Shown here: positions 1 to 10,917 of the stretch, in pieces
How the letters are laid out: every line of letters begins with the position of its first letter
Position numbering within the stretch: the first letter of the stretch is position 1
Source: Sorex araneus
Lineage: Eukaryota > Chordata > Mammalia > Eulipotyphla > Soricidae
Length of the DNA stretch: 64,000 bases
Direction of reading: 5' to 3'
NCBI RefSeq assembly: GCF_027595985.1
Contig: NC_073304.1
Location: 216,038,500-216,102,499 of the forward strand
Program-made: the position numbers and the translations under genes
The notes under the pieces: model-generated
Seen by the model: the letters and a program-made list of their open reading frames with translations, nothing else
Database searches by the model: none
Told to the model about the DNA's origin: nothing

Positions 1-61
1 AATGTTACATTCCTGTTCGGTACTCTGTGGAAAGGCACCAGGGCCATTTCATAGGCTCTGG

Positions 62-170
62 GTTTGTTTTTTTTTTTTTGGTTCAGATTGGTTCTGGAGA
101 TGAAACTTAGAACCTCATATGTGCAAAGCATTAACTCTACCACTGAGCTACATCCCAGCAATTTCATAGG
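62..170 (-). mobile_element. Old tRNA-Ala-like (ID-type) SINE fragment
   Basis: Read on the minus strand it starts with a GATGTAGCTCAGTGGTAGAG-type head and ends in a poly(A) run (plus-strand T run at 67-79). The head differs from that of the abundant SINE in this window and resembles tRNA-Ala-derived ID-like elements. Confidence 0.5.
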
Positions 171-177
171 TTTTGAA

Positions 178-285
178 ATGTATACTCAGGCCAAGGAGAT
201 GGTGTCAGAGCACATGCTTGATATGTTTGAATTCCTGAGTTCAATTCCCGGCACCCAAGCTCTCCCATTCACCCACCCCTCCAAA
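178..285 (+). mobile_element. Degenerate SINE remnant
   Basis: Only a B-box-like GAGTTCAATTCCCGGCACC core and weak head similarity remain; no tail. Confidence 0.35.
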
Positions 286-433
286 ACTGTTGGGAATGGT
301 CTCAATATGAAAACACACACAAATACTGTATCAATGGCTAACAACTATACTTGATATAACAGTTAATAGTAATATGTGTGTGTATGTGCATGTATATATG
401 TGTGCTTATATTTTGGGCATGCCTGTACGTGTG

Positions 434-439
434 TATATA

Positions 440-473
<34 letters not shown>
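434..473. repeat. (AT)n microsatellite
   Basis: Nearly pure alternating TA run embedded in a TG/TA-rich stretch (370-510). Confidence 0.9.
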
Positions 474-476
<3 letters not shown>

Positions 477-599
477 GTGTGTGAGAGGGGCACTGTGACA
501 GTATATACATATATATAAACATATCCAAAAAGTACCTTAGAACTTGAAGTTTTCTTTCTTTTCTCTTGGTATCTTTCCACCAGGAAGTTGAAAAAGTCA

Positions 600-1285
600 A
601 GTTTCCACCTGTCTTACTTCCTTTCCAGCCCTTCCTCCTCTTTTAATTTTTTTTTTCGTCACTACTTCTGCTTCCTTTTTCACAACCATTACTCCAAGAT
701 TATTTGCCAATCCGGAGTGACGGGCAGCTGCGTGACTAACCCCAGGCCTTTTGTTAGTGATCTCCAGGTTGGCAGAAGTGTATCTGCCCGTGTCCTGGAG
801 GATGGGCCAGCCCCCGGGGTGAGTGTCAGCGCCCAGCTGCAGACAAGAGCTCATGGTCTGTGTCTGGTGCTAAGGTGTGGGTCTCTGGAATGTGTCAGCA
901 GTACTTCTTGTGAACCCCAAGTCCTTAAAGCTGGCAGCGTTCTGGAGCTGGTACGCCAAAATGAACTTCGCCGTAACACTTTGCCTTGACTGCAGCTCCA
1001 GAAAAACTAAGTGCGGGCTGGGGTTCCACCAGCCAGGTAAAGTAGCTCAGAGGATTAGAGGCCTCAGCTATTTGACAACAGCCAGAACCTCTGTTTCCCC
1101 AAACTTGGCTCTATTTCTTGTTTGCTTTTTAAATCCCGAACAAGAACAATTTTCATGCGAATTAGTCCTTATTCAATAGCTGATTCCATGGCTTGCAAAG
1201 AGCATAATCCTGACCTCTTTTCAATCCGAGTGTTCAAGATGGGGTCAAGAGGACCATGGAGAGGGGGAAAAAAAAAGAGGACCAC
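600..1285. other. Unique intergenic sequence
   Basis: No repeat of the families in this window and no convincing exon. Open frames here lack conserved-looking sequence and splice context. Confidence 0.5.
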
Positions 1286-1289
1286 GGAG

Positions 1290-1637
1290 GGAGCTCAAAG
1301 GGCTGGAGCATCTGCTTTGCATGCAGTCCTGCGTTTGAATCCTAATACCAGATGGTCTTCAAAACACAGAGTTGTCCCCAAGCACTGAGCCAGGAGTTGC
1401 CCCAGAGCACTGCTGGGTGTGACCAAAAAGAGAACAAATAAAACAAAAAAGATGGAATCAAGGAAAGAGACCAGGGGCCGGAGCAATAGTACAGCAAGTT
1501 GGGTGTTGGCCATGCACAGACCCGACCCAGGTTCGATCCCTGATATCCCGTATGGTCCCCCAGCACCACCAGGAATATTTCTGAGTGCGGAGCCAGGAGT
1601 AAACCCTGAGCACCACCAAAAAAAAAAAAAAAAAACA
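1290..1637 (+). mobile_element. Two tandem short-class SINEs
   Basis: Copies at about 1290-1440 (diverged, B box GCGTTTGAATCC) and 1474-1637 (A-box region AATAGTACAGC, B box GGTTCGATCCC, tail of 17+ A). A purine-rich spacer separates them. Confidence 0.75.
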
Positions 1638-1994
1638 ACCAACCAGACAAAAGACATGAAGTTTGTCTGCCAACCTAATAGAATCATATCTGATAAAAGC
1701 AATTTGCCTGGGTGCTTTCACCATATATCTGAAATAACAGGATGAAAATTCTGCTACTGCAATCTCCCTGTAGAATTTGCATAGAAGCCAAGATCAATAA
1801 ACACTAAAAAAGTGTAAGAAATTGACTTATGGCTTGCTTATTCATAGGACTGAAGTGAAAGTCACCTTGCCCCCAATAAACAAATAATGCAAGAGCAATA
1901 GAGTGGCCATAAATGGAATATCTTAGACCCTTCCACTTCCAAATTTTCTGGGAAAATTGTCTCTTAATGGAGGCAAACCTTTGAGATCTGGTGC
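1638..1994. other. Unique intergenic sequence
   Basis: AT-rich; nothing recognisable. Confidence 0.45.
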
Positions 1995-2177
1995 TTTTTT
2001 TTTGGGGGGGGGGAGCTTTTTGGATTACACCTAGTGATGCTCAGTGGTTACTCCTGGCTCTGCACTCAGGAATCACTCCTGGCAATGCTCAGGGGACCAT
2101 ATGGGATGCTGGGGATTGGACTGGGGTCCACCATGTGAAAGGCAAACACCCTACTTGCTATACTATTGCTCCGGCCC
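1995..2177 (-). mobile_element. Short-class SINE, antisense
   Basis: Full element from the T-rich tail side to the CTATTGCTCCGGCCCC head. The tail has changed to T9G10. Confidence 0.85.
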
Positions 2178-2234
2178 CAATCTGGTGCCTTTTTATTTTC
2201 TCTGTCTCTTTTTTCAAATTTAACAGAGATTGTA

Positions 2235-2622
2235 GGGGTTAGAGTGATAATATAGCTGGGAGGGAACTTGCCTTGCAAACGGCCAACCTGGGTTCAATCC
2301 TCAGCACCTTATAAGGCAGCACCTTATACTGCCAGGAGTAATTACAGAACCAGCAGTAAGTCCTGAGCACAACCGAGTGTGGCACAAAAGCAAAACAAAA
2401 CAAAACAAAAAAACAGAGATGGTAACATCTCTGTATGGTGAATTGACTTAAGAAGAAACCCAAAAGGGCTGGAGGGATAGTACAGCAGGTAAGGCACTTG
2501 CCTTGTATGTGGCAAAGCCAGATTCAATCCCTAGTACCACATATGGTCTCCAGAACCAACAGAGTGATCCCCGAGTCAGAGACAGGGAGAAAGCCCTGAG
2601 CATAAATGGGTGTGGTCCAAAA
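2235..2622 (+). mobile_element. Two short-class SINEs
   Basis: 2235-2412 ends in a (CAAAA)n tail and carries a small internal duplication of CAGCACCTTATA. 2465-2622 is more diverged. Confidence 0.75.
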
Positions 2623-2924
2623 ATTCAAAAGGAAGGAGAAACCCAAAAGACAAAAGCGATTTAAACCACTTTAAACTTTTCATCCCAGGAAGCTGCCCCA
2701 ACAAATTTCTAGATATGGTCTATTTTAGTTCAAAGTGCAATCACACTGTGGAAAATATACATTCACTGAGAATGAGGCAGAGCAGGTTTCCATCAGGAAA
2801 TAGGGCAGGTCAAAAAAGCAAAGTTCTTCAGCCCAAAGGGTACAATTCGAACATTCAAAAGAGCAAAAGAAATTTATCTGTATATACATAGAGAGATATA
2901 GATATGTATATTTGTCATCGCTGG

Positions 2925-3055
2925 AATTGGGGCTGTACTTGAGGATCACTCCCAGTGGGGCTCAAGGGCCTATATGGAGTGCTGGGGACCAAAACTGGGT
3001 CGGCTGCAGGCAAGGCCCATGCCTTACCCATGGGACTATCTCTCCCGTACCCAGT
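2925..3055 (-). mobile_element. Diverged antisense SINE
   Basis: Antisense head (ACTATCTCTCCCG) and body (GATCACTCCCAGTGGGGCTC) are recognisable; the tail is lost. Confidence 0.6.
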
Positions 3056-3335
3056 ATATTCTCTTGTGGCCCAAACAGATATCAACTATGAACTGAAGCC
3101 ACACTTGTCTCAGGAAACCCTGATGTGTTGCTGAGGCATAACCTATGTAGTGAGAACACCCAAAGACGCCAAAATATAACATTTTCCTTGTGCCTTATGT
3201 ACTTTTGCTCACAGAATAAGTTACTGTCCTATCTCAAGGAGTGAGGATATCAGAATGTGGTGGGCAGGGGGCAGGGCCATAGGACTTTGAGGAGGGAGAA
3301 GGATAAAGCATAGTCGAAAGTGCTATGCTTGGTGT

Positions 3336-3480
3336 TTTTGTTTTGTTTGTTTTGTTTTGAATTGTTGCCCTCACCCAGTGGTACTCAGGGGCCTTAGTAG
3401 TCACTCCTGGGGGTCTGAACCTGGGCCTCCTGTGTACAAACCCCGTGCTCCAGGCCTTTAATCTATCTTTCCCTGCCCCT
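3336..3480 (-). mobile_element. Diverged antisense SINE with (GTTTT)n tail
   Basis: Antisense tail GTTTTTGTTTTGTTTGTTTTG followed by a body with ACTCAGGGGCC and GAACCTGGGCC; the head is eroded. Confidence 0.6.
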
Positions 3481-3663
3481 AGAAAGCACTATTCTTCCTG
3501 TCTAGGGGTTAGACTTTGGTTCACAAGCCTTTTTTATTGTTTCCAGAGATTAGGATGCTATTGTTTTATGTTTGGGTTCAGACTAGAATATTACAAATCG
3601 AAGTCCTAAAAGCTGACATGTTTTGTCCTCATAAAGGAGAAATTAAAATGGCTACGGGGTGAG

Positions 3664-3960
3664 GGTGGGGCAGAAAGATAGCACAGGGTTGAAGACACTT
3701 GCCTTGAGTGTGGTCGACCCCCATTGCATCCCCAGCACCAAATGGTTCCTGCTCACACTGGCAGGTTTGACCCCTGAACCCAGAGCTGGAAACACTTTCC
3801 AAGTACTTCTCAGACTGGACAAAAACACTAAAATAAAACAGCAACATCTTTTGCCATTGTCGGCGTTATGCCTGGCATGGGTTTTTGCACTCAGGGACTG
3901 CTTTTCACAGCTTTGCATACACAGCCTGTGCTCAGCCCATTGAACCATCTTTCTGGCCCC
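3664..3960. mobile_element. Facing pair of old SINEs
   Basis: A plus copy (about 3664-3845) and a minus copy (about 3860-3960), both diverged. The minus copy keeps the antisense head CATCTTTCTGGCCCC. Confidence 0.55.
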
Positions 3961-4611
3961 TAAAATGGCAAAATATCAAGATCCAATGTGTTTTTATTGT
4001 CTTTTTATTATCACTATTGGAATAGAGGAATTCAGCTAAGAGGGAGTCAGAAAGTGACAGGAATCAGTAGAATAATGTGCTCAGAGCTAACTGCAAAGCA
4101 GCGACCACAGCCCTGGTGAGAATTTCTGACTCCTAGCCCTGCCTCTTTCCAAATAGTCTTACTGTTGTAGTTAACTGCCAGTGAACAAGTGTCGAAATAT
4201 TAGGGGGACCATGTGCACTAGATTTTACAAGACAATCCTGATTTCACTGTTGTCATAGGCTAATGGCCTCAAAACTTCAATATTCTGACATTTGAGTCTA
4301 AAGAAAATGAAAGAAGATTGACTGCCTGGGAGACCAGGCAAAGAGGGTACATGATAGCTGGTGCCAAGGCCAGGCAACAGGAAGGAGACAGAAGAATCTG
4401 ATTGTGAGAGTAACCAGGCAGCTCAAGTGAGGGTAATCGAATCCCGGCTGCAGCGATCAGCTGATGCCGAAAAATGTCTCTCCACGAGTGCCTGAAAACA
4501 ACTCAGAGCAACCTCCTGCTTTCACCGCACCTCTGCAGCGCTGATCTGGTCTCCAGCCTCCCATAGCGTCAGGGGAACTGACTCAGCACAAGTCCTGTAA
4601 GAAGAACAAGG
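3961..4611. other. Unique intergenic sequence
   Basis: No repeat or exon recognised. Confidence 0.45.
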
Positions 4612-4782
4612 AGGTTGTCAGAGAGCTAATACAGGGATTAAGGCACTTGTCTTGCATTGCGGGGTTGGTCCTGGTTCAAAGCCCTTACACCGGATATGGT
4701 CCCCTGAGCACTGCCAGGAGTGATCCCTGAGCAGAGTCAGGAGCAAGCACTGAGCACCTCCAGGCATGGAGCAATAAATGAG
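4612..4782 (+). mobile_element. Short-class SINE feeding a GGAA microsatellite
   Basis: Diverged plus copy; its 3' end runs directly into the GGAA array. Confidence 0.75.
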
Positions 4783-4949
4783 AGGAAGGAAGGAAGGGAG
4801 GGAAGGAGGGAGGGAGGGAGGGAGGGAGGGAAGAATGGAGGGAGGGAGGGAGGAAGGAAGGAAGGAAGGAAGGAAGGAAGGAAGGAAGGAAGGAAGGAAG
4901 GAAGGAAGGAAGGAAGGAAGGAAGGAAGGAAGGAAGGAAGGAAGGAAGG
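4783..4949 (+). repeat. (GGAA)n/(GGGA)n microsatellite
   Basis: About 165 bp of GGAA units interrupted by a GGGA block (4797-4850). It sits at the tail of the preceding SINE. Confidence 0.95.
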
Positions 4950-4973
4950 TGAGCAAGCAGTGGGGGGCGGTGG

Positions 4974-5132
4974 GTGCATCGGATCAATAGTACAGCAGGT
5001 AGGGCGTTTGCCTTGCCAGTGACTGACCAGATTCCTGGCATCCTGTATGGTCCCCTGAGCACTGCCAGGAATAATATCTGAGTACAGAGCCAGGAGTAAC
5101 CCCTAAGCACCGCTGGGTGTGACCCAAAAAGC
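4974..5132 (+). mobile_element. Short-class SINE feeding a GAAA microsatellite
   Basis: Body ends GTGTGACCCAAAAAGC, then changes without a break into GAAA units. The B box is eroded (CAGATTCCTGG). Confidence 0.85.
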
Positions 5133-5358
<226 letters not shown>

Positions 5359-5449
5359 CAATGGGAGTGCTGCTTTAGTGAAAGGAGACAGGATAACTTT
5401 CAATGAGAAAAAACACATTTTCATGCAACATTTTTGGATTTTGAGTTTT

Positions 5450-5590
5450 TGTTTTAATTTTGAGGGCACACCCAGTGGTGCTCTGGGATCACTCCTTGTA
5501 GTGCTTGGGGACCGTGCAGTGCCAAGATCTAACCCAGGGCTTCCTGCACGCAAAGTGCACACTCAGCCCCGGGAGCCTCTCCCCAGCCCA
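5450..5590 (-). mobile_element. Diverged antisense SINE
   Basis: Contains GGCACACCCAGTGGTGCTC and GATCTAACCCAGGG; the head region is rearranged. Confidence 0.6.
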
Positions 5591-5594
5591 TCAT

Positions 5595-6019
5595 GCGACA
5601 TTTTTGAAGTCTGCAACTGCTGCCCAAAACCAGGTCTGTACATTCCTCGCTGAGAATAGCAAACCTTGCAAAAGGAAAACAAGTTCTCTAGGTTCTTAAA
5701 TCCGTATGGTTAATCCTAGTTTCTTAGCCCCAATACAAACAAACCCCGGAGAGCCAAGTGATGTAGAGTCTTTGCTTAGTACAACTAATCCAAGGCCACT
5801 CTAAATAATTGCAAGTGCACTTCAGTGCTTTTCACAGTCTTTTCCAGGGTGAAAGCAAGAGCAAGAAAGCCACAGCGCAGAAGAAAGGTTTGATTCTTCT
5901 CCTGTTCCCACGGCCATTGTTAACCTGGCAACTCTGTGAAATAACCCTACGGGCACATTCTCATCACCAGGTGGGGCCCCTCGTTCTGCAAGCCAAGGAA
6001 CTCTTCCCAGTCCCAGGCC
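5595..6019. other. Unique intergenic sequence
   Basis: Nothing recognised. Confidence 0.4.
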
Positions 6020-6230
6020 AGACAAAGTACAGGACGTGCAGTTAAATTTGATATTCAAATAAACAATCGTTTTTAGTATAAGTATGCCTCGAATATTTCA
6101 TGGGGCATGCTCATGCTAAAAATATGCAATATTTGGGGAAACTATTTATACTAGAAACTACCCATTGTTTATCTGAGATGCAGACTTACTGAATGTCCTG
6201 TGTTTTTATTTTCTAAATCTGGCAAGCCTG
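6020..6230. repeat. Ancient imperfect palindromic repeat
   Basis: The left arm (about 6020-6088) is the inverse of the right arm (about 6134-6230). Both contain a GTTTAT.TGA..T block, TAGTATAAGTAT or its complement, and a CAGGAC/GTCCTG end. It resembles an old mammalian interspersed repeat whose family name I cannot assign with certainty. Confidence 0.6.
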
Positions 6231-6564
6231 CCAGTGCGAAGATGACAGAAAATGGTCTTTGAATTGATACTGCTATAAAAGGGAATCTTAAAATAGTTTT
6301 TGTAGGTTTGCAAAAAAATCTTTGCCTTGAGTGGTGGTTAGGATTATGTCATGTTTAGTGTTTTAGTAATGAAACCTCTAGAAGGATTCTCTGACTCTAC
6401 TAATTTCTTTGAGGGGGAGGGGCATGGGTAGGGCTGATCCCTGTCCTGGTGCTCGGGCTCTACTCCTAGCTCTGGTTCAGGGATCACTCCTGGGGGTAAC
6501 TTGAGGCACCACCTGCATGCCAGGATACCATATGCGTGCAAGTACCGTGATGTGTTTTGGGTTT

Positions 6565-6742
6565 TGGTGGTTTTTTGTCTTTTTGGGTCACACCCAGTGA
6601 TGCTCAGGGATTACTACTGGCTCTGCACTCAGGAATCACTCCTGGCAGTGCTCGGGGGACCATATGGGATGCCAGGGACCAAACCTGGGTTGGCTGCATG
6701 CAAGGCAAACACCCTCCCTACTGCACTATCGCTCCGTCCCCA
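6565..6742 (-). mobile_element. Short-class SINE, antisense
   Basis: Almost full: CTTTTTGGGTCACACCCAGTG to CACTATCGCTCCGTCCCC. A more degenerate antisense piece precedes it (about 6410-6545). Confidence 0.85.
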
Positions 6743-6897
6743 AGACAAGTACCTTAACTCCTGTGCTTGCCTTGTATTCTCTATCTCTCTGGCCCCGCTC
6801 CCAATTTTGGTATATCTCAGGGTCTTAACCTAAGTAGAAAATAGCTGATAGGCTCATATTAATCAGTTCCATAAAATCAACTTCCTTTGTCTTGTTC

Positions 6898-6976
6898 TTT
6901 TCAGACCACACCTGGTGGTGCTCAGGGCTTACTTCTGGCTCTGTACTTAGCACTATCTGTACTATGTCTCCAGCCC
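6898..6976 (-). mobile_element. SINE remnant, antisense
   Basis: Internally deleted: tail-side half (CCACACCTGGTGGTGCTCAGG) joined to a short head (ACTATGTCTCCAGCCC). Confidence 0.6.
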
Positions 6977-7060
6977 TTCAACTTGCTCTTCAACTACTTC
7001 AAATACCTTAAATACTTTTTTTTCTGAGATTAAATTCTCATGCTCAAAAGAGGCTGGTGA

Positions 7061-7292
7061 TGGGGGATGGAGCGATGGTACAATGGGTAAGGCCTTTGCT
7101 TTGCCTGGGCATGGTCTGGGTTTGAGCCCCAGGACCCCATATGGTCCCCTGATTCCGCTAGTAGTAGTCCTTGAGCACAGAACTAGGCGTAACCCTGAGC
7201 ACTGCATGGTGGCGCCCAAAAAAAGAAAGGAAAGAAAGAGGGAAAGGAGGGAGAGAGGGGGAGGGGGAGCGAGGGGGAGGGAGTGGGAAGGG
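7061..7292 (+). mobile_element. Short-class SINE with purine-rich tail
   Basis: Body 7061-7218, then an AAAG/GGGA-rich purine run to 7292 derived from the tail. Confidence 0.75.
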
Positions 7293-7388
7293 AGGTCTTC
7301 AGTCACCACATGCTCCACTTCACCCAAGCAACTACCTTCTGATTCTATAGATTTGTTTGGCCTCTTATGCCATAACAATGAAGTCATT

Positions 7389-7391
<3 letters not shown>

Positions 7392-7447
<56 letters not shown>
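7392..7447 (+). repeat. (GT)n microsatellite
   Basis: About 27 uninterrupted GT units. Confidence 0.97.
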
Positions 7448-7450
<3 letters not shown>

Positions 7451-7590
7451 GGAGATTATTTGAGAGTACATGATGTTTTGGATTCTGGCTTTGGGGGGGG
7501 GACACCTGGTGACAGTGGTCAGGGGCTACTCTAAGCTTTGTGCTCAGAGGTTGCTCCTCGTGCAGTGCCAGTGTGTGCCCCTACCCCAAC

Positions 7591-7724
7591 CCCCAGTGGG
7601 GAGGAAAATATTAACAAAAGAAGAGAATGGAAGAGGAAGAGAAAATGAAGAAATCTTTACTCTCCAGGAACAGAGCACGGGCTCAGTCAGTAGCAGACAC
7701 TTGCCTCACTTGTGTGTGTCCTGG
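7591..7724 (+). repeat. Local duplicated segment, copy A
   Basis: Shares almost its whole length with 10231-10372: the TATTAACAAAAGAA block, a GAAGAGGAAGAGAAAATGAA block, GAAATCTTTACTCT.CAGGAA and ..TTGCCTCAC.TGTGTGTGTC. It is not part of a recognised SINE. Confidence 0.8.
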
Positions 7725-7848
7725 AGCTCTCTGGGCTGCGACCCTTGGTAGTGCTCAGGGGACCATATACATGTTGGCTCTTGAACTGGGGTACGCCGGA
7801 GCAAGCTCCCTCTACTATCTCTCTGGGCCTAAGGAAAAGTTTATTGTG

Positions 7849-8092
7849 GGGGCTGGAATGATAGCACCAGCTATCACTGGTGGCACTTGTGATACCAAGA
7901 GGAAGAAGGAAGGTGTCTGGTAAACACAAGGGCATTTGCCTTGCACGCGGCCGACTCAGGTTCAATTCCCAGCATCTTGTATTGTCCCCTGAGCACCGCC
8001 AGAAGTAATTCCTGGGTGCAAAGCCAGGAGTAACACCTATGCATTGCCAAGTGTGACCCAAAAAGAAAAGAAAAAAAAAAGAAAAGTTCATT
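7849..8092 (+). mobile_element. Short-class SINE with foreign DNA between A and B boxes
   Basis: The head (GGGGCTGGAATGATAGCACCA) is separated from the rest of the element (GGCATTTGCCTTGCACGCGG onward) by about 60 bp of unrelated sequence (about 7871-7930). The flanks are direct repeats: AAGGAAAAGTTTATTGTG at 7831-7848 and AAAGAAAAGTTCATTGTG at about 8079-8096. This suggests the interrupted element inserted, or was interrupted, as one unit. Confidence 0.7.
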
Positions 8093-8164
8093 GTGAAGTT
8101 TCTGTTTCTATTCAATGAAGGGAATCTAAAACATTTAGATGAGCATTAAAGCAAACAAAATTAG

Positions 8165-8600
8165 CGGGGGCCAGAGTAATAGTACAACGGGTATGGCACT
8201 TGCCTTGCATGCGGCCAACATGGGTTCAAACCTCAGCATCACATATTGTTCCCTGAGTACTGCCAGGCGTGATTCCTGAGCGCAGAGCCAGGATAAGCCT
8301 TGAGCATTGCTGGATGTGGGTCAAAAACCAAAACCAAATAAACAAATAAAAATTTACCAGAGCAATGACACAGCAGGTAGGGCATTTGCACTGCACATGG
8401 CTGACCCAGGTTGGATCCTCAGCATCCCATATAGTTCCTCAAGCTCCATTAGTAGTGGTCCCTGAGTGCAGAGCCAGGAGTACCCCTCAGTGTGGCCCAA
8501 AAACCAAAAAAAAAAAAAAAAATTTAAAGGGCCTGGGACATGACTCAATGGTATTTACCTTGCGTGTTTGAGATCTGAGTTCGATTCCCAGCATAGAGAA
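8165..8600 (+). mobile_element. Three tandem plus-strand SINEs
   Basis: 8165-8350 ((AAATAAAC)n tail), 8352-8522 (poly(A) tail) and 8528-8600. The last is a short copy with B box GAGTTCGATTCCCAGCA whose tail has become the GGAA array. Confidence 0.75.
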
Positions 8601-9034
8601 AGGGAGGCGGAAGGAAAGAAGGAAGGAAGAAAGAGGAAAAAATATAGGAAGGAAGGAAGGAAGGAAGGAAGGAAGGAAGGAAGGAAGGAAGGAAGGAAGG
8701 AAGGAAGGAAGGAAGGAAGGAAGGAAGGAAGGAAGGAAGGAAGGAGAGGAGGAGAGAAGGAAGGAAGGAAGGAAGGAAGGAAGGAAGGAGAGGAGGAGAG
8801 AAGGAAGGAAGGAAGGAAGGAAGGAAGGAAGGAAGGAAGGAAGGAAGGAAGGAAGAAAGGAAGGAGGGAGAGGAGAGGAGGAGAGAAGGAAGGAAGGAAG
8901 GAAGGAAGGAGGGAGAGGAGAGGAGGAGAGAAGGAAGGAAGGAAGGAAGGAAGGAAGGAGAGAAGGAGAGAAGGAGAGAAGGGGAAGGGGGAGGGGGGAA
9001 GGGAAAGAGGAAGGGAAGAAGAGGAAGAAAGAAG
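8601..9034 (+). repeat. Large compound GGAA microsatellite
   Basis: About 430 bp of GGAA with periodic GGAGAGGAGGAGAGAA interruptions at about 8743, 8787, 8868 and 8911. These give a higher-order repeat of roughly 44-50 bp in places. Confidence 0.95.
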
Positions 9035-9348
9035 GTGTCTGGTAAACACAAGTGTGAGCACCTCAGTGATCTCCAGGGAGCACCTCAACTAGCACCTGAG
9101 TTCCTCCAGGAGAGAACACCCCCCTGATCATATGTACCATAACTGCCACCTGATGCAGAGTGACCCCAGCAAGTGCCACACTTCAATGTGAGCCCCATAG
9201 CCAGACAGGTGCAATTCCTGGCCATCGCAGCACCGCCAGCAATGAAGGGAAGAGGAGAGGGAACACAAGAAGAAACCCAGAATAATCACTTATTCCAGAA
9301 ATATCACTGTTTCCATTTGGTATTCTGCCTTCCTGTCTTTTTCTCTAA
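9035..9348. other. Unique sequence with a short copy of the 7.9-kb insert
   Basis: Begins with GGTGTCTGGTAAACACAAG, also present at 7912-7930 inside the interrupted SINE. Otherwise nothing recognised. Confidence 0.6.

Positions 9349-9424
<76 letters not shown>
9349..9424 (+). repeat. (ACAG)n(AC)n compound microsatellite
   Basis: About 9 ACAG units followed by about 20 AC units. Confidence 0.95.
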
Positions 9425-9430
<6 letters not shown>

Positions 9431-9658
9431 GTAAGTGTATTCTCTTGCATAATATATTATTCAAGTGTTCTTGTCATTACATATTCTGCAGTACGACTTA
9501 ATACTTTAGATGAATATTCCTTAGTTAACTTACAAACTAACTTAACCAATTGCTTATTTAACTAGAGAGCTTCTAGTTATTTTTGCTATTTTAGATATAA
9601 CGCACATAAAACAAACTGATGGATAGGCCAAGGTAAGAGCTTAAAGAAACAATAGTCC

Positions 9659-10221
9659 AGGGGCCCGAGCAATAGTACAGCTGGGAAGGCATTTGCCTTC
9701 CACACAGCCGAACAGGGTTTAATCCCCAGCATCCCATATAGTTACCCAAGCAATGCCAGGATTCCTGAGCATAGAGTCACGAGTAATCCCTGAGTGTTGC
9801 TAGTGTGACCCAAAAACCAAAAGAAAAAAAAAAAAGAAACGGGGCTGGAGTGATAGCACAGTGGGTAGGGCGTTTGCCTTGCACACGGCCAACCCAGGTT
9901 CGAATCCCGACATCCCATATGGTCCCTTGAGCGCCGCCAGGGATAATTCCTGAGTGCATGAGCCAGGAATGACTCCTGTGCATTGCCAGGTGTGACCCAA
10001 AAAGCAAAAAAAAAAAAAAAGAAGAAAGAAACAATATCTGGAAAAAAAATAGCGGGGTGGAAAAAGATAGTACAGGAAGCCCAGCAGATAAGGTGCTTGC
10101 CTTGCACAGAACTGACCCCGGTTTGATCCCTGGCCACATATGTGGTCACTGGAATCCAGCCAGGAGTTATCCCTGAGCCCCCAGCTGGGAGTAAGCCCTG
10201 AACATTGCTGGGTGTGGGCCC
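9659..10221 (+). mobile_element. Three tandem plus-strand short-class SINEs
   Basis: 9659-9838 (diverged), 9841-10028 (young, with the GAGTGCATGAGCCAGG variant in the body) and 10053-10221 (diverged, with a small insertion in the head). Confidence 0.85.
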
Positions 10222-10230
10222 CACCCCCTA

Positions 10231-10372
10231 GCGGGAGGGGAGGAGGCAAATATTAACAAAAGAAAGAAAGGAATGGAAGAGGAAGAGAAAATGAAGAAAT
10301 CTTTACTCTTCAGGAACAGAACACGGCTCAGTAAGTAGCAGAGCACTTGCCTCACCTGTGTGTGTCTGGTTG
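10231..10372 (+). repeat. Local duplicated segment, copy B
   Basis: Partner of 7591-7724, about 2.65 kb away, same orientation, with a few substitutions and small indels. Confidence 0.8.
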
Positions 10373-10449
10373 TTTCCTAGGCCAGGACCCTCACGTCAGG
10401 AGTCATAGCAGCCCCTGGGCACAGCCTGTATCCCCAAAATTAAATCTTG

Positions 10450-10798
10450 GATCTGGACCTGGGGAGCTAGAACAGGTACGGTGCTTTCCTGGGCTCAATC
10501 CTCAGCCCCGCGGAGGATCCCCCAAGCCCTGTGAAGAGTGATTTTTGAACACAGGGCTAGGAGTGAGCCCTGAGAACTTCTGGGTATGACCCTAAAAACC
10601 AAAGATAAAATCTTGGGCCCAGAGGAATAGTACAGTGGGGAGGGCGTTTGCCTCACACACAGCCGACCTGGGTTTAATCGCCAGCATCCCATATGGTCCC
10701 CTGAGCACCGCCAGGAGTGATTCCTGAGTGCAGAGCCAGGAGTAGTCCCTAAGCATTGCAGGGTGCAACCCCAAAAGCGAAAAAACAAAAACAAAGTC
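10450..10798 (+). mobile_element. Two plus-strand SINEs
   Basis: A degraded copy at about 10450-10611, then a well-preserved short-class copy at 10612-10798. Confidence 0.75.
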
Positions 10799-10917
10799 CT
10801 GAATTAACTCTCCCAAGATAAAAACCAAAGGTGCTAACATTAACAAGACATAGAGCAAATCTTGTCGACCTCGTCCCTTCTCTTTTCTCTCTAGTACTTC
10901 ATATTTGGGGACATGGA

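Noticed and set aside
588-989. 133-codon frame in the left intergenic region
   Set aside because: No recognisable domain, and composition typical of chance frames; no supporting splice or promoter signal.
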